A DNA stretch of 64,000 bases, from assembly GCA_021404525.1 (NCBI GenBank), contig JAAWWE010000004.1, positions 1 to 64,000 on the forward strand, read 5' to 3'. The stretch comes from Rhodobiaceae bacterium. Its GTDB lineage: Bacteria > Pseudomonadota > Alphaproteobacteria > Parvibaculales > Parvibaculaceae. A program made the position numbers and the translations under genes. The notes beneath the pieces are model-generated. The model was not told where the DNA came from, made no database searches, and saw nothing but the letters and a program-made list of their open reading frames with translations. This document shows positions 9,339 through 17,617 of this stretch, piece after piece (within the stretch, counting starts at the first letter, position 1; each line of letters opens with the position of its first letter).

Positions 9339-10697
9339 TTATGTAGCGAGCGCCATCTCGATCGCGCGGCCGAGGCGGAGCAGAAGCTCGTCTTTGCCGG
9401 GCGCGGCTTGCAGCATCAAGCCCACTGGCAGGCCGAGCGCATCGGACCCGATCGGCAGGGTGAGCGCACACAGCCCCAATTGGTTGCCGAGGGTTGTGTT
9501 GCGCAGCGCCATGCTGTTGGCCTGTCCATAGGCGCTGTCATCGGCCAGAAGCGGCGCGATTTCCGGCGGCGAGATCGCGACGGATGGCATCAAGACTGCG
9601 TCAAAGCCTTGTGTCTCTTTTGCGTAGCGCGCCTGTATCGCTTCGCGCAGCAGAAGACCCCGTGCGAGGTCGGGCGCCGTCCCGCGTTTGCCCATCATGA
9701 AGCGGGAGGCGACTGAGGCAAACATGTCGGCCTTTCGTTGTTCCACCTCTGCGCCCCAAAGCCCATAGGCTTCTGCGATCAGGATGCTGGCGCCCTCCCA
9801 GGCAAGGTTTTGTATTTCGTCGAGAGATGGCAGGGGTTTGTGGACGATGCGCAATCCCTTTGCGCCGAGGTTATGAATGGCCTGTTCCACAGTCTTTGCG
9901 ATCCCTGCATCCAGTCCATCGAACGCCAGATTGTCGGGGACAAGCACCGCATGATCCTTGAGGGAGACATTATGTATGTCAGCGGCCGCTCCACTTAACA
10001 GAGAGAAGAGTGTCGCGGCGTCGGCAACTGTGTGTGTAAGTGGACCAATGGTATCGAGGGAGGGGGAGAGCGGTACGGTGCCGTCTAGCGGTACGCGGCC
10101 CCAACTTGTTTTAAGTCCAACAAGCCCGTTCCACGCGGCGGGGATGCGAACGGACCCGCCGGTGTCGGTCCCAAGTGCTGCGGCGGCCAGACCTCTTGAT
10201 ACAGACACGCCCGCCCCTGACGATGAGCCGCCTGGTGCCCGGGCGATGTCGGGATCATGCGGGTTTGTTGGCGTTCCAAAGATGGGATTGATGCCGAGCC
10301 CTGAAAAGGCGAGCTCCGTCATTGTTGTCTTGCCGAGAAGAACCGCCCCTGCGCGGGTCAGCCGCTCTACTGTCAGGGCGTCTTTGGTTGCGATGTTGTT
10401 TGTCAGCAGGTTCGAGCAGGCTGTTGAGGGCTCGCCTGCCACATCAAACAGTTCCTTCCACGAAAGTGGCACGCCATCTAAAGGCGAGCGTCGAAACCCG
10501 GCCTTGGCGCGTTCTGATGCTGCTGCAGCTTCCCGCTTCGCTCTCTCTGCTGTCACGCGGACATAGACGGTGTTGTCCTGGTCTTCGGACGAAATGCGGT
10601 CCAGGAAATAATCCGTGATGTCACGTGGGTCAGCACGACCGCTTTCAATAGCTGCCCCAAGTGCCAAGGCAGGCTGATGGCCCCATTCATCACTCAT
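9339..10697 (-). CDS. Amidase-signature-family hydrolase
   Basis: A 452-residue hydrolase of carboxylic amides with the Ser-cisSer-Lys triad. The lysine is in DGVPLSWKELFDVAG. The glycine/serine-rich signature GGSSSGAGVSVSRGLAAAAL continues with GTDTGGSVRIPAAWNG and holds both serines. The start at 10697 lies 22 bp after the P450 stop, so the two genes form an operon. The P450 context suggests a role in degrading or modifying a xenobiotic or secondary metabolite; that is inference. Confidence 0.9.
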   Translation of the reverse strand: MSDEWGHQPALALGAAIESGRADPRDITDYFLDRISSEDQDNTVYVRVTAERAKREAAAASERAKAGFRRSPLDGVPLSWKELFDVAGEPSTACSNLLTNNIATKDALTVERLTRAGAVLLGKTTMTELAFSGLGINPIFGTPTNPHDPDIARAPGGSSSGAGVSVSRGLAAAALGTDTGGSVRIPAAWNGLVGLKTSWGRVPLDGTVPLSPSLDTIGPLTHTVADAATLFSLLSGAAADIHNVSLKDHAVLVPDNLAFDGLDAGIAKTVEQAIHNLGAKGLRIVHKPLPSLDEIQNLAWEGASILIAEAYGLWGAEVEQRKADMFASVASRFMMGKRGTAPDLARGLLLREAIQARYAKETQGFDAVLMPSVAISPPEIAPLLADDSAYGQANSMALRNTTLGNQLGLCALTLPIGSDALGLPVGLMLQAAPGKDELLLRLGRAIEMALAT

Positions 10698-10719
10698 CGA
10701 AAGTTCCGTTGCTTGTTCG

Positions 10720-11961
10720 TCAAAGCCTGACTGGCAATGTTTCAAAGCCGCGGAAGGATGGCAAGTGCCGACGTTTGCCCGGGCTTTCGCTCAAACGCAC
10801 ATTTGGGAAGCGGGCAAGAAAAGCATTGATGCCGATCTGGGCTTCAAGCCTGGCGAGTGGCGCACCCAGGCACATATGAATGCCGCCGCCGAATGACTGG
10901 TGATGCGTGTCTTCGCGCTCGATGTCGAACTTGTGCGGGTCGGGATAGACGCTGGGATCATGGTTTGCGGCAGCGAGGGATGTGTAGGTGGTGTATCCCT
11001 TCTTCACCGGGCAGCCGTGAATCACCTCATCGTTAAAAGGCAAGCGTGCGCTGTCGGTGACCGGACTGTCGAAGCGCAGCATCTCCTCGACGGCGTTCTC
11101 GATCAGTGATGGGTTTGCTTTTAGTTTCTCCATCTGATCGGGATGGGTGAGGAGTGCGTAGAGACCGTTCCCAATCAGGTCGGTGGTTGTCACATTGCCG
11201 GCGATGAGCAACAGCGTGCACATGGACATGATCTCTTCATCATTCAAACTGTCTTCTGCTTCCTGCGCGCGGACAAGATCCGAAATGAGATCGTCTTTGG
11301 GCTCGGCCCGTCGTGCGGCGATTGTTTTGTCAAAGTAGCTGCGCATGGCTTCGCCGGAGGCTTCGATGCGGGCGTTGGTTTCTTCGTCGCGGATCGGATC
11401 AAAGCTGAAATTCAGATCGTCGGACCAGCGTTTAAAGTGGTTGCGGTCTTCAAGGGCGACACCCAGCATTTCTGCAATCACCAGAGTTGGAAGCGGACCT
11501 GCAAAATCGGCAATGAGATCGACTTCCTCTCGGCCGTCAATTTCTTCGAGCAGCGCCTGGGTGATTTCTTCGGTCCGCCGCCGCATGGCTTCAATCGCGC
11601 GGGGGTTAAAGGCCTGGCTCACCAGAGCCCGTAAGCGCTTGTGATCAGGGTCATCTAGAAACAGCATGGACGGCTGATAATTGTCCATGCCTTCAGGTGT
11701 GTTGGTCCCCGTGATGAGCCGCACATAGGAATCAGCGCTGGACTTGCGTGGGTCGACACCCCATTCCCGGTTGCGCAAAAGGCCGCGCACATCGTCATGA
11801 CGGGTGAGAATGAGCCGTCCCAACTCAGTGTCTTCATGGACTGGAGCTTCCTCCCGCAATCTGTCGAGAACCTGATGAATGTCTTCGCGGTAGGTTTCAT
11901 CCAGTGCTGTGAGGGCCACACCGTTTGGCAACGGTGTTCCGGTTTCATGTTGTTCGGCCAC
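10720..11961 (-). CDS. Cytochrome P450
   Basis: A 413-residue soluble bacterial P450. EEMLRFDSP is the K-helix ExxR motif. FGGGIHMCLGAPLARLEAQI is the haem-thiolate loop with Cys near residue 360. LLIAGNVTTTDLIG is the I helix; it keeps the oxygen-activating threonine but has Asn-Val where an acidic residue is usual. I prefer the GTG at 11961, because AGGAGG lies 5 nt upstream and gives a typical length; a GTG at 12060 would add 33 residues. First gene of the P450-amidase operon. Redox partners are not nearby. Confidence 0.92.
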   Translation of the reverse strand: MAEQHETGTPLPNGVALTALDETYREDIHQVLDRLREEAPVHEDTELGRLILTRHDDVRGLLRNREWGVDPRKSSADSYVRLITGTNTPEGMDNYQPSMLFLDDPDHKRLRALVSQAFNPRAIEAMRRRTEEITQALLEEIDGREEVDLIADFAGPLPTLVIAEMLGVALEDRNHFKRWSDDLNFSFDPIRDEETNARIEASGEAMRSYFDKTIAARRAEPKDDLISDLVRAQEAEDSLNDEEIMSMCTLLLIAGNVTTTDLIGNGLYALLTHPDQMEKLKANPSLIENAVEEMLRFDSPVTDSARLPFNDEVIHGCPVKKGYTTYTSLAAANHDPSVYPDPHKFDIEREDTHHQSFGGGIHMCLGAPLARLEAQIGINAFLARFPNVRLSESPGKRRHLPSFRGFETLPVRL

Positions 11962-12089
11962 AAGCTCCTCCTCTTGATCACAAACTGACAAAATGTCATC
12001 AAAGCCTAGCGGTCGCTCGTCTCGCTTGCAAGCCCGATATGGGTTTGGTTCCTGCGTCACTGGAGCCGCTGGACTTTTGAGGCAATCCG

Positions 12090-13340
12090 ATGGACCTTGC
12101 GCTCATGAGTGAGGACACAACAAAGTTTGATGTGATCATTGCTGGTGGTGGCCTGGCAGGCCTGCCTCTGGCTTTGGCCCTGGCACAAGGCGGTTTCCAG
12201 GTTGCCGTCATCGATTTGCTCGATCCGGCGGTGGATGTGGATCCTGCCTTTGACGGGCGCGTCTCCTCCATTGCGGATGCATCGCTGCGTATGCTGGAGA
12301 AACTCGGTGTCGCGCAGCACCTGAAAGACCAGCTGCAGCCGATCAACGATATTGTTGTGACGGATGGTCGGCCGGGCGAAACCGCTGCGCCGCTGTTTTT
12401 GCATTTTGATCATTCCGAGATCGGTGACGCGCCGCTCGGCGTGATGGTTGAAAACCGACATTTGCGTGTTGCCCTTCGCAAAGCGCTTGCGGGTGCAGAT
12501 GGCGTTACCCTGATCGCGCCAGACAAGATCCTCTCGTTTGATGTGGCGCCGTCCCATGTCTCGGTGACGCTGGGCTCAGGTGCGGTGCTGGAAAGCGCCT
12601 TGCTGGTTGGCGCTGATGGGCGGGCGTCGCAAGTTCGCGAGCAAGCCGACATTCAGACAGTTGGTTGGTCATATGGGCAATCGGGGATCGTCACGACTGT
12701 TGAGCATGCGCTTCCCCATGACGGGGTGGCGCAGGAATATTTCCTGCCGAGCGGCCCTTTTGCTGTGCTGCCCATGGTCGGTAATCGATCATCACTTGTC
12801 TGGACGGAAGAGACCGAGCTTGCAGACGCTCTGCTCAGTCTTGACGATCAGGGCTTTGCCTCTGAGTGCGCGAAACGGTTCGGTCCCTATCTTGGTGAGA
12901 TGAAACCAATTGGTCCGCGCTGGTCCTATCCGCTGTCGCTGCAGTTGGCGCGGGACTATGTGCGCCCCCGGGTTGCGCTTGTGGCGGATGCCGCGCATGG
13001 CATTCACCCGCTGGCGGGGCAGGGCCTTAATCTGGGGCTGCGCGATGTGGCGGCCTTGAGCGATGTGTTGGTGGATGCGCAGCGCGTTGGTCTTGATATT
13101 GGCGCGCTCGTCACGCTGCATCGTTATGAGCGCTGGCGCCGGTTCGACAATGTCTCTTTGGCCGTCGCCTGCGATGGCCTCAACCGCTTGTTCTCAAACG
13201 ATGTGACGCCCCTGCGCCTGCTGCGTGATATGGGCCTTGGGCTCGTCAACCGCATCGGCCCGGCGCGCCGCTTTTTTATGCGCCTCGCAGGCGGTGGCGT
13301 TGGCGACCTGCCGCGATTGATGCAAGGTGAACCGCGTTAA
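12090..13340 (+). CDS. FAD monooxygenase, UbiH/COQ6 family
   Basis: A 416-residue flavoprotein hydroxylase. FDVIIAGGGLAGLPLALALA is the N-terminal FAD-binding fold. GRVSSIADASLRMLEKLG is typical of the ubiquinone hydroxylases. LVADAAHGIHPLAGQGLNLG is the second FAD motif, with Ala in place of the usual Gly. It probably hydroxylates the ubiquinone ring in the cytoplasm or at the membrane. GAGG lies 7 nt before the ATG at 12090. It converges with the PAS gene, overlapping it by 4 bp. Confidence 0.9.
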   Translation: MDLALMSEDTTKFDVIIAGGGLAGLPLALALAQGGFQVAVIDLLDPAVDVDPAFDGRVSSIADASLRMLEKLGVAQHLKDQLQPINDIVVTDGRPGETAAPLFLHFDHSEIGDAPLGVMVENRHLRVALRKALAGADGVTLIAPDKILSFDVAPSHVSVTLGSGAVLESALLVGADGRASQVREQADIQTVGWSYGQSGIVTTVEHALPHDGVAQEYFLPSGPFAVLPMVGNRSSLVWTEETELADALLSLDDQGFASECAKRFGPYLGEMKPIGPRWSYPLSLQLARDYVRPRVALVADAAHGIHPLAGQGLNLGLRDVAALSDVLVDAQRVGLDIGALVTLHRYERWRRFDNVSLAVACDGLNRLFSNDVTPLRLLRDMGLGLVNRIGPARRFFMRLAGGGVGDLPRLMQGEPR

Positions 13341-13891
13341 GCTGCGCCCTGTTCCGGGAGAGAGAGTGGAATCTCCCGGAGGTCTCTTACCTCAATCAAC
13401 GGCCCGTACCGGGTTTCCTCATCGTCATAGCCAAGGGTCGCGAGCGGAGATCCGCTCCCTACGACAAATCGGGAAGCGCCATCTTCGTCGCTCAGCGGGA
13501 AGGCAACATATTCGACCAGGGACTGTCGTCCTTGTTCACTTTGTTCAACGCCCAAAATGTGCAGCCCACACGGCGTGTCCAGGACACGATCCAGAACGGC
13601 AAAAATCGGGCTCTGGTCGTGCGCCACTTCGGAGCGCTTTAAGAGGGTGCCGGTCAAATCAATCACGCCGCGTTCTGCAAAATCTGTCCCCAAAAGGCGG
13701 AAACGGTAGGTGTCTGCGTCGAGCCGTTCAATAAGAAAGACGGATGGCAACGCCGACGGGATGGCGATCGGATCGAACGCTGTCCTAGATGGAATGCCAT
13801 CTGCGGTTTTTGCCAGCTTGTGCCAGTAGGCAGCCAATTCTTGGGCCTTCCGGGACGTGAGCGCGTGGTCGTTGTCTATTGCGTCCTGCAT
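13337..13891 (-). CDS. PAS-domain protein (PAS_5 type)
   Basis: A 184-residue protein common in alphaproteobacteria. SRTAFDPIAIPSALPSVFLI and DTYRFRLLGTDFAERGVIDL match the PAS_5 family, a ligand-sensing fold without an attached output domain. Molecular role unknown. Convergent with the flavin monooxygenase. Confidence 0.75.
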   Translation of the reverse strand: MQDAIDNDHALTSRKAQELAAYWHKLAKTADGIPSRTAFDPIAIPSALPSVFLIERLDADTYRFRLLGTDFAERGVIDLTGTLLKRSEVAHDQSPIFAVLDRVLDTPCGLHILGVEQSEQGRQSLVEYVAFPLSDEDGASRFVVGSGSPLATLGYDDEETRYGPLIEVRDLREIPLSLPEQGAA

Positions 13892-14174
13892 ATTTCACTT
13901 TCGTATCCCCCCGAAAGATTGACCTCAGACACACGGTCTCCACCCAGAGTGCGTGCATCTCTGTTGTTGCCTTGCGCCCTAAAGCGCATGGCTTCGTCTG
14001 TGACACCTCGCTGTGCCACTGTCTCCTCATCCCTCTACTGATTGGTTCATCCGCCGTCTCCGCGTGCGTAATGAACGGCGCTTTCTAGACGAAGATGGTA
14101 AATAAATGCGCTGTGGCAGACTGTCGCAGTGTCGAAGATATTTATCGTCCGTAGGGGGAGAAATGCGTGTCAGG

Positions 14175-14555
14175 TCAGCGCGCGAGGCCCGTCTCAGTGA
14201 GTTTGGCCAAATAATCTGCCCATTTTCCTTCATGCTCGCGCCCGAGTTCATGAAGGTAATCCCAGGTAAAAAGCCCGCTGTCGTGCCCATCGCTAAACAG
14301 GAGCCGTGCGGCATAGTTGCCAACAGGTTCGATGTTGATGATCGAAACGTCCTTTTTGTGGGGCACGATTTTCTTTTGGCCCGTCCCATGGCCCTGCACT
14401 TCAGCGCTTGGGCTTTCAACGCGTAAATATTCTGCACGCAGATGGAACTGACGCCCGTCATTGAAAGAGACGACCAGCAAGCGGCCTTGATCAGACAAGC
14501 GCAGTTCTGTCGGCCAGGGCCGGTCCTGATCACTTGTCTCCGAGTGGTTTGTCAT
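14175..14555 (-). CDS. DUF971 protein (GBBH-like N-terminal domain)
   Basis: A 126-residue protein matching DUF971: [41 protein letters not shown], and [20 protein letters not shown]. In other proteins this domain is the zinc-binding N-terminal part of gamma-butyrobetaine hydroxylases; stand-alone versions may act in iron-sulfur or tRNA-linked pathways. Its ATG overlaps the stop of the Trm112-like gene by 4 bp, so translation is probably coupled. Confidence 0.85.
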   Translation of the reverse strand: MTNHSETSDQDRPWPTELRLSDQGRLLVVSFNDGRQFHLRAEYLRVESPSAEVQGHGTGQKKIVPHKKDVSIINIEPVGNYAARLLFSDGHDSGLFTWDYLHELGREHEGKWADYLAKLTETGLAR

Positions 14556-14761
14556 CCCAACTGCCGGGCTTCGTCCGGAAGCATGATGGGGATGCCATCA
14601 CGAATGGGATAGGCAAGACCGGCAGCTTCAGAGACAAGTTCCTGGGCATCGCGGTCATAATGCAATGTTCCCTTTGTGACGGGACAAACCAGTATCTCCA
14701 ACAGTTTGGGATCCACTGCAGGTGAAATATTGGCGGGTGGTGTAGATTGGGTGTCGGTCAT
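14552..14761 (-). CDS. Trm112/UPF0434-family small protein
   Basis: A 69-residue protein. The core [20 protein letters not shown] plus [18 protein letters not shown] matches bacterial Trm112-like (YcaR) proteins. Only the first cysteine of the CxxC zinc pair is present, as in many alphaproteobacterial members. It lies between the LON-domain gene and DUF971 in the same operon. Confidence 0.88.
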   Translation of the reverse strand: MTDTQSTPPANISPAVDPKLLEILVCPVTKGTLHYDRDAQELVSEAAGLAYPIRDGIPIMLPDEARQLG

Positions 14762-14798
14762 GGGAACTCTTTACTTGGAAAAAGGTGAAGGTGACAAG

Positions 14799-15479
14799 CT
14801 ATTGAACGGTCGAGCCGCCTTCGGTGTTGTCGCGGGCGAGAGCAATTTCGGTTAGCGCGATCAACATTTGGTTTCGATCTTCCAGTGTCTTGGCCTCAAG
14901 TAGGGCCTGTTTTTCCTCCGGCCCGTAGGGCGAAATCACAGACAGGGAATTGACCAGACTTTCGTTCGAAGCGTTTTTAATGGCATCCCAATCTGCGGAC
15001 AATCCATTGGTCTCCAGATATTGTTTCAGGATCTCCAGAAGCCGATCGCGGGAAACGGCGTCTTCCCCGAGGCCAGCTTTAAGGTCGCCTTCAAACTCTT
15101 CCGTCTCGACAAAACACTGACGGTAGGGGGTTACCGTGTCGAGTTCCTCACGAATGCGGAACCGAGAGACGCCGGTCAGGGTGATCAGGAAGCGACCATC
15201 GTCAGTTTCCATGAAAGAGGTGATGCGCCCGATAGTGCCGACATCGTGTAGCGGCAGTTTCTCCTCAACAATTCCGGTATTGCTTGTTGGTGCGGCAATG
15301 GCAGGCTGGATCATGCCGATCAGGCGTTCGGCGCCCAGCGCGTCTTCAACCATCTGCAGATAGCGTGGTTCAAAGATGTTCAGGGGTACCTGGGTACGCG
15401 GAAGCAGCAGTGCGCCGCTCAGCGGAAACACAGGAATGCGCGATGGGAGATCGCTTGCTTTGAGAAACTTGCCACTCAC
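14799..15479 (-). CDS. LON peptidase substrate-binding-domain protein
   Basis: A 226-residue stand-alone LON N-terminal (LAN/PUA-like) domain without ATPase or protease. SRIPVFPLSGALLLPRTQVP, then NIFEPRYLQMVEDAL, then FLITLTGVSRFRI are typical. It probably binds unfolded segments or acts as an adaptor. It follows the thioredoxin-TPR gene by 55 bp. Confidence 0.88.
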   Translation of the reverse strand: MSGKFLKASDLPSRIPVFPLSGALLLPRTQVPLNIFEPRYLQMVEDALGAERLIGMIQPAIAAPTSNTGIVEEKLPLHDVGTIGRITSFMETDDGRFLITLTGVSRFRIREELDTVTPYRQCFVETEEFEGDLKAGLGEDAVSRDRLLEILKQYLETNGLSADWDAIKNASNESLVNSLSVISPYGPEEKQALLEAKTLEDRNQMLIALTEIALARDNTEGGSTVQ

Positions 15480-15534
15480 GATTTACTTATCACCTTGTTG
15501 ATGGTTGCATCCGCCATTGGGTTCTGTGTGTCAC

Positions 15535-16449
15535 TTAGCTGAACAGAATGGAAGACAGGCGTTTGCGACCGTCTTTCGTGACATCGTCGGTTGGGCCGTA
15601 CGCGTCGAAAAACTCAAGCAGCTGCTTGCGGGCAGCTTCTTCGTTCCAGGCCCGGTCCATGGCAATGATCTCCAGGAGTTCCGTGACAGCGCCTTCGCGA
15701 TCCCCGGCGCCATTCAGCGCAAGTGCCAGGTCAAAGCGTGACTGATGATCTTTGGGATTGGTGTCGAGCTTTGCACGCAGCTCCGCTGTCTCTCCCACAT
15801 CGCCTGACTTTGCGTCGAGGGCAATGGCCGCGCGAACACTTGCAAGTTCGGGATCGTTCACTTTGTCGGGCGGAGCGAGTTCGAGAGTCTGACTGGCGCG
15901 GTCTGCGTCACCGCTTTGGAGATAGCAAAGGGCGAGACCTGCAATGGCGCCGATATGACCGGCTTCCTGCTGCAGCGCTTGGGCGAACATCTGCGCGGCT
16001 TCCTGAAGCTGACCTTGTGCGAATGTTTCGCGGCCCATCTCCGTCAATTGGTCTGCGGGAGAAGGTCCTATTTCGCCTGCCAGCTTTTCGATGAATTGCT
16101 TGATCTGGCTTTCGGGCAGCGCCCCTTGAAAGGCATCTACCGGCTGGCCGTCCTTGAAGGCAAACACAGCGGGGATCGATTGCACGCGCAGCTGTTGGGC
16201 GACTTCAGGATGATCGTCAATGTTCATCTTCACAAGGCGGACAGCGCCCTGCGCAGCATTCACAACTTTTTCCAAAACAGGAGTGAGCTGTTTACACGGG
16301 CCGCACCAGGGTGCCCAGAAGTCGACGATCACGGGAACCTGCTGAGAGGCCTCCACCACGTCGGCCATAAAGGTCTCGGTGGTCGTGTCCTTGATGTAGT
16401 CGCCATTTGCCGCTTGGGGCGTATCAGGGGTGCCTGCCAGATCTGACAT
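15535..16449 (-). CDS. Thioredoxin-TPR co-chaperone (YbbN/CnoX-like)
   Basis: A 304-residue protein. Residues ~20-125 form a thioredoxin fold with the intact active site WAPWCGPCK (Cys49, Cys52). Residues ~135-300 are TPR-like helices. This matches the YbbN/CnoX family, which protects and delivers client proteins to chaperones. It is the first gene of the operon with the LON-domain, Trm112 and DUF971 genes. Confidence 0.9.
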   Translation of the reverse strand: MSDLAGTPDTPQAANGDYIKDTTTETFMADVVEASQQVPVIVDFWAPWCGPCKQLTPVLEKVVNAAQGAVRLVKMNIDDHPEVAQQLRVQSIPAVFAFKDGQPVDAFQGALPESQIKQFIEKLAGEIGPSPADQLTEMGRETFAQGQLQEAAQMFAQALQQEAGHIGAIAGLALCYLQSGDADRASQTLELAPPDKVNDPELASVRAAIALDAKSGDVGETAELRAKLDTNPKDHQSRFDLALALNGAGDREGAVTELLEIIAMDRAWNEEAARKQLLEFFDAYGPTDDVTKDGRKRLSSILFS

Positions 16450-16502
16450 GAGGTTCTTTCGTTTTTCTTGTCTGCAAAAAAAGATAGTGCGAAAGGCTTT
16501 GT

Positions 16503-17078
16503 TTAAAGGCCTGCCGCTGCTTCCAGATCGATAATAGTGGGTTCATGGCCGCAATGGCGGATGAATTTCAAAAAGTCGGCCTTTGAGATGGTGGTGGTCG
16601 CCTCATTGGTCAACGGATGATAGTTGAGCCAGTCGTGCTCCATCATAGGGGCATCGAGTATGAGACGGACACGTCTGTCCCCGTCATTGATCAGGGCAAA
16701 AGGGGTCACCGACCCCGGCCTAACACCTAAGGTCTCCCACAAAAGCTCTGGCTTTGCGAAGGAGAGGCGGGCTGACCCTAGTGGTTTGGCTAGACTGTTC
16801 AGGCGAATATTTCGTTCCTCTAGCGTAACGACAAGCCAAAGAGCTCCCTTTTTGTCTTTGAGGAAGAGATTTTTGCAGAAGCCGCCGACTTGTTCCGCCA
16901 TATTGGCCGCCCGCCAGGCCTGCGCATCATCGACTGCATGCAAGGGCGGGTGGTCGATCGTGGTGGCGGCGATCTCCAGGTCCTGAAGCACAGTCAGCAG
17001 GCCTTCCTTGCCAACAGGGTCTCTCCTTGGGGCGGCTGGTGGTGCCTCCGCTGGGCTTGATGGGTCTTGGCTGGTCAT
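16503..17078 (-). CDS. Prolyl-tRNA editing protein, ProX/PrdX (YbaK) family
   Basis: A 191-residue free-standing deacylase that probably clears mischarged Ala-tRNA-Pro. DHPPLHAVDDAQAW, GFCKNLFLKDKKGALWLVV, GSVTPFALINDGDRRVRLI and NYHPLTNEATTTISKADFL follow the PrdX pattern. The start at 17078 has AGAAGAG upstream; 29 in-frame residues further out look non-coding. It lies 155 bp from the tRNA-Gly gene on the opposite strand. Confidence 0.88.
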   Translation of the reverse strand: MTSQDPSSPAEAPPAAPRRDPVGKEGLLTVLQDLEIAATTIDHPPLHAVDDAQAWRAANMAEQVGGFCKNLFLKDKKGALWLVVTLEERNIRLNSLAKPLGSARLSFAKPELLWETLGVRPGSVTPFALINDGDRRVRLILDAPMMEHDWLNYHPLTNEATTTISKADFLKFIRHCGHEPTIIDLEAAAGL

Positions 17079-17233
17079 TCTCTTCTCATGCCACCACGGG
17101 CGGGTTTTGCCAAGGCTAGAAGCGCTTCTAAGGTGAGCAATTGTGTATGGAAAAGTTAGGCGCAATAAGGGCTTGCAAAGGCGGCATCAATGGGCGATAT
17201 ACCCCCCTCGGCGGGCAGCGTCCCGTCTGGAGC

Positions 17234-17308
17234 GCGGGCGTAGCTCAGGGGTAGAGCACAACCTTGCCAAGGTTGGGGTCGTGAGTTCGAATCTCATCGC
17301 CCGCTCCA
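17234..17308 (+). tRNA. tRNA-Gly (anticodon GCC)
   Basis: Complete cloverleaf: acceptor GCGGGCG/CGCCCGC, D arm GCTCAGGGGTAGAGC, anticodon stem CAACC/GGTTG with loop TTGCCAA, T arm GTGAG-TTCGAAT-CTCAT (one G-U-type mismatch), discriminator T and encoded CCA. Its 3' half is repeated at 32663-32718, so this is the integration site of the 15.4-kb element; the gene stays complete at the left end. Confidence 0.97.
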
Positions 17309-17315
17309 ATTTTTC
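17260..17315 (+). repeat. attL, 56-bp direct repeat in the tRNA-Gly 3' half
   Basis: The stretch starting AACCTTGCCAAGG and ending CTCCAATTTTTC is identical to 32663-32718. The preceding base (C versus A) and the following base (T versus C) differ, which fixes the core. It runs from the anticodon stem through the 3' end, a standard target of tyrosine integrases. Confidence 0.95.
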
Positions 17316-17402
17316 TTTCATTATAGCTACCGCGTCTTCGGGGCCTTTCGGGTCCGCGCGACTACTCTAGCGCTGTGCGTCGGGGCCAGGCCGATCTACC
17401 TG

Positions 17403-17421
17403 GGTTACTTTCGGGTTACAT
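17403..17421 (+). promoter_or_regulatory. Candidate integrase arm-type sites, left
   Basis: GGTTAC-N5-GGTTACAT lies 88 bp inside the left core repeat. The same arrangement, GGTTAC-N5-GGTTACAT, is found at 32524-32542, 121 bp inside the right core. Matching pairs near both ends fit arm-type binding sites of a lambda-like integrase. Confidence 0.45.
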
Positions 17422-17434
17422 AAGAGGTGGCGGG

Positions 17435-17476
17435 GGCCGCTTGGGTGATTTGAACACCCGACCCTATTGTTGCGAA
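17435..17476 (-). pseudogene. tRNA 3'-half-like relic
   Basis: On the minus strand the segments have canonical lengths: loop TTCGCAA, CAATA, variable GGGTC, T stem GGGTG, T loop TTCAAAT, stem CACCC, then AAGCGGC. GTTCAAATC fits the T-loop consensus GTTCRANYC. No 5' half with a matching acceptor (GCCGCTT) is seen upstream and no CCA follows. It may be a fossil of another element's attachment site. Confidence 0.35.
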
Positions 17477-17617
17477 TTGCTTTTCAAGAGTGTATCCGGG
17501 GCTGGAGCGACTGGTCTCGGATTGGATGCTTTCGCACAATCCGTTGATTCGACGTGGCAATTTCAAGAAGTCAATCCAGAGTGTGCGGGACGAAACCTCC
17601 CAGAATTCATCCCCTAT

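Larger units (their letters stand above)
17316..17617. other. Left end of the island, no gene
   Basis: About 300 bp without a supported gene. It contains paired direct motifs GGTTAC at 17403-17408 and 17414-17419, echoed with the same 11-bp spacing near the right end, and a tRNA-3'-half-like sequence on the minus strand at 17435-17476. It is probably the integrase arm region. Confidence 0.6.
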
